Shown here in pieces: positions 5,585 to 5,741 of a DNA stretch of 5,741 nucleotides. Made by a program: the position numbers and the translations under genes. The stretch is taken from the NCBI GenBank assembly GCA_001437625.1, contig LIAL01000067.1, forward strand, positions 1 to 5,741. The letters run 5' to 3'. Position 1 is the stretch's first letter; the number at the start of each line of letters is the position of its first letter. This stretch comes from Nitrosopumilus sp. BACL13 MAG-121220-bin23 (GTDB lineage Archaea > Thermoproteota > Nitrososphaeria > Nitrososphaerales > Nitrosopumilaceae). The notes beneath the pieces were generated by a model that had not been told where the DNA came from, searched no databases, and saw only the letters and a program-made list of their open reading frames with translations.

Positions 5585-5741
5585 TTGTTTAAATTGTCTA
5601 ACAAAAATAATTCTGAAGAAGTTCCTGTTGAAGTTGTTTCTGAAGAAGTTCCTGTTGAAGTTGTTTCTGAAGAAGTTCCTGTTGAAGTTGTTTCTGAAGA
5701 AGTTCCTGTTGAAGTTGTTTCTGAAGAAGTTCCTGTTGAAG
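5585..5741 (+). CDS. N-terminal fragment of an acidic repeat protein (runs off the window)
   Basis: The frame follows a stop at 5573-5575 and stays open to the window end, giving 52 codons. It begins TTG TTT AAA TTG, so the protein starts MFKLSNKNN (TTG 5585) or MSNKNN (TTG 5594). The latter suits a leaderless transcript from the TATA-like box at 5562-5570; the former gives a short hydrophobic-basic N terminus like those that touch membranes. After nine residues (from 5585) it consists only of the nonapeptide SEEVPVEVV, repeated nearly five times. The segment is acidic, with three Glu per unit and no basic residue, and is probably extended or disordered. The main domain lies beyond the window and I do not recognise the gene. 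Acidic, low-complexity N-terminal regions occur in many unrelated proteins (bacterial FtsY is one), so no function is assigned. The short gap to the upstream gene permits co-transcription. The frame is kept through all repeats, which supports real coding. Confidence 0.65.
   Translation, partial: MFKLSNKNNSEEVPVEVVSEEVPVEVVSEEVPVEVVSEEVPVEVVSEEVPVE
5612..5741 (+). repeat. Perfect 27-bp tandem repeat, 4.8 copies, in frame
   Basis: Units start at 5612, 5639, 5666, 5693 and 5720; the fifth is cut after 22 bases by the window edge. Every visible base is identical between units, including third codon positions. One unit encodes SEEVPVEVV. Because 27 is a multiple of three, gain or loss of units keeps the frame. 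The array may continue beyond the window, so its full copy number is unknown. Confidence 0.97.

Noticed and set aside
5612..5741. CRISPR array
   Set aside because: Units are directly adjacent with no spacers, and the array is in frame with an open reading frame. It is a coding tandem repeat.

Overview
The window looks like chromosomal DNA of a marine-type ammonia-oxidising archaeon (Nitrososphaeria/Thaumarchaeota, Nitrosopumilus-like). I infer this from very AT-rich sequence (about 30% GC by eye), an archaeal RPA-like OB-fold protein, a DUF354 protein whose N terminus is typical of archaeal members, a tRNA gene without an encoded CCA end, frequent TTG/GTG starts, and AT-rich TATA-like boxes about 28 nt upstream of several start codons with no convincing Shine-Dalgarno sequence (leaderless style). 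The genus cannot be proven from the window alone.

Layout. Positions 1-487 (minus) hold the N-terminal part of an RPA/SSB-type single-stranded DNA-binding protein. A 197-bp divergent spacer separates it from a two-gene plus-strand operon (685-2368). That operon encodes a DrrA-like ABC ATPase and its overlapping ABC-2 membrane subunit, together a complete small exporter. It meets, tail to tail with 9 bp between stops, a minus-strand gene (2378-3115) for a short protein related to UDP-glucose/GDP-mannose dehydrogenases. Upstream of that, also on the minus strand, lie tRNA-Gln(UUG) (3185-3257) and a DUF354 GT-B-like protein (3328-4356). A very short divergent spacer leads to a plus-strand gene (4419-5558) for a second, divergent nucleotide-sugar-dehydrogenase-like protein, apparently without the catalytic cysteine. 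The last 157 bases open a further plus-strand reading frame made almost entirely of a perfect 27-bp tandem repeat encoding an acidic nonapeptide; the window stops inside this array.

How the genes may work together. The ATPase and permease clearly form one transporter. The two dehydrogenase-like proteins and the DUF354 protein are neighbours with a shared sugar-nucleotide flavour, which hints at surface glycan metabolism, but they are not one operon (strands alternate) and the link is inference. The RPA-like and tRNA genes are housekeeping. I see no mobile element, CRISPR array or defence system. The most unusual items are the perfect coding repeat at the right edge and the pair of degenerate dehydrogenase-like proteins.
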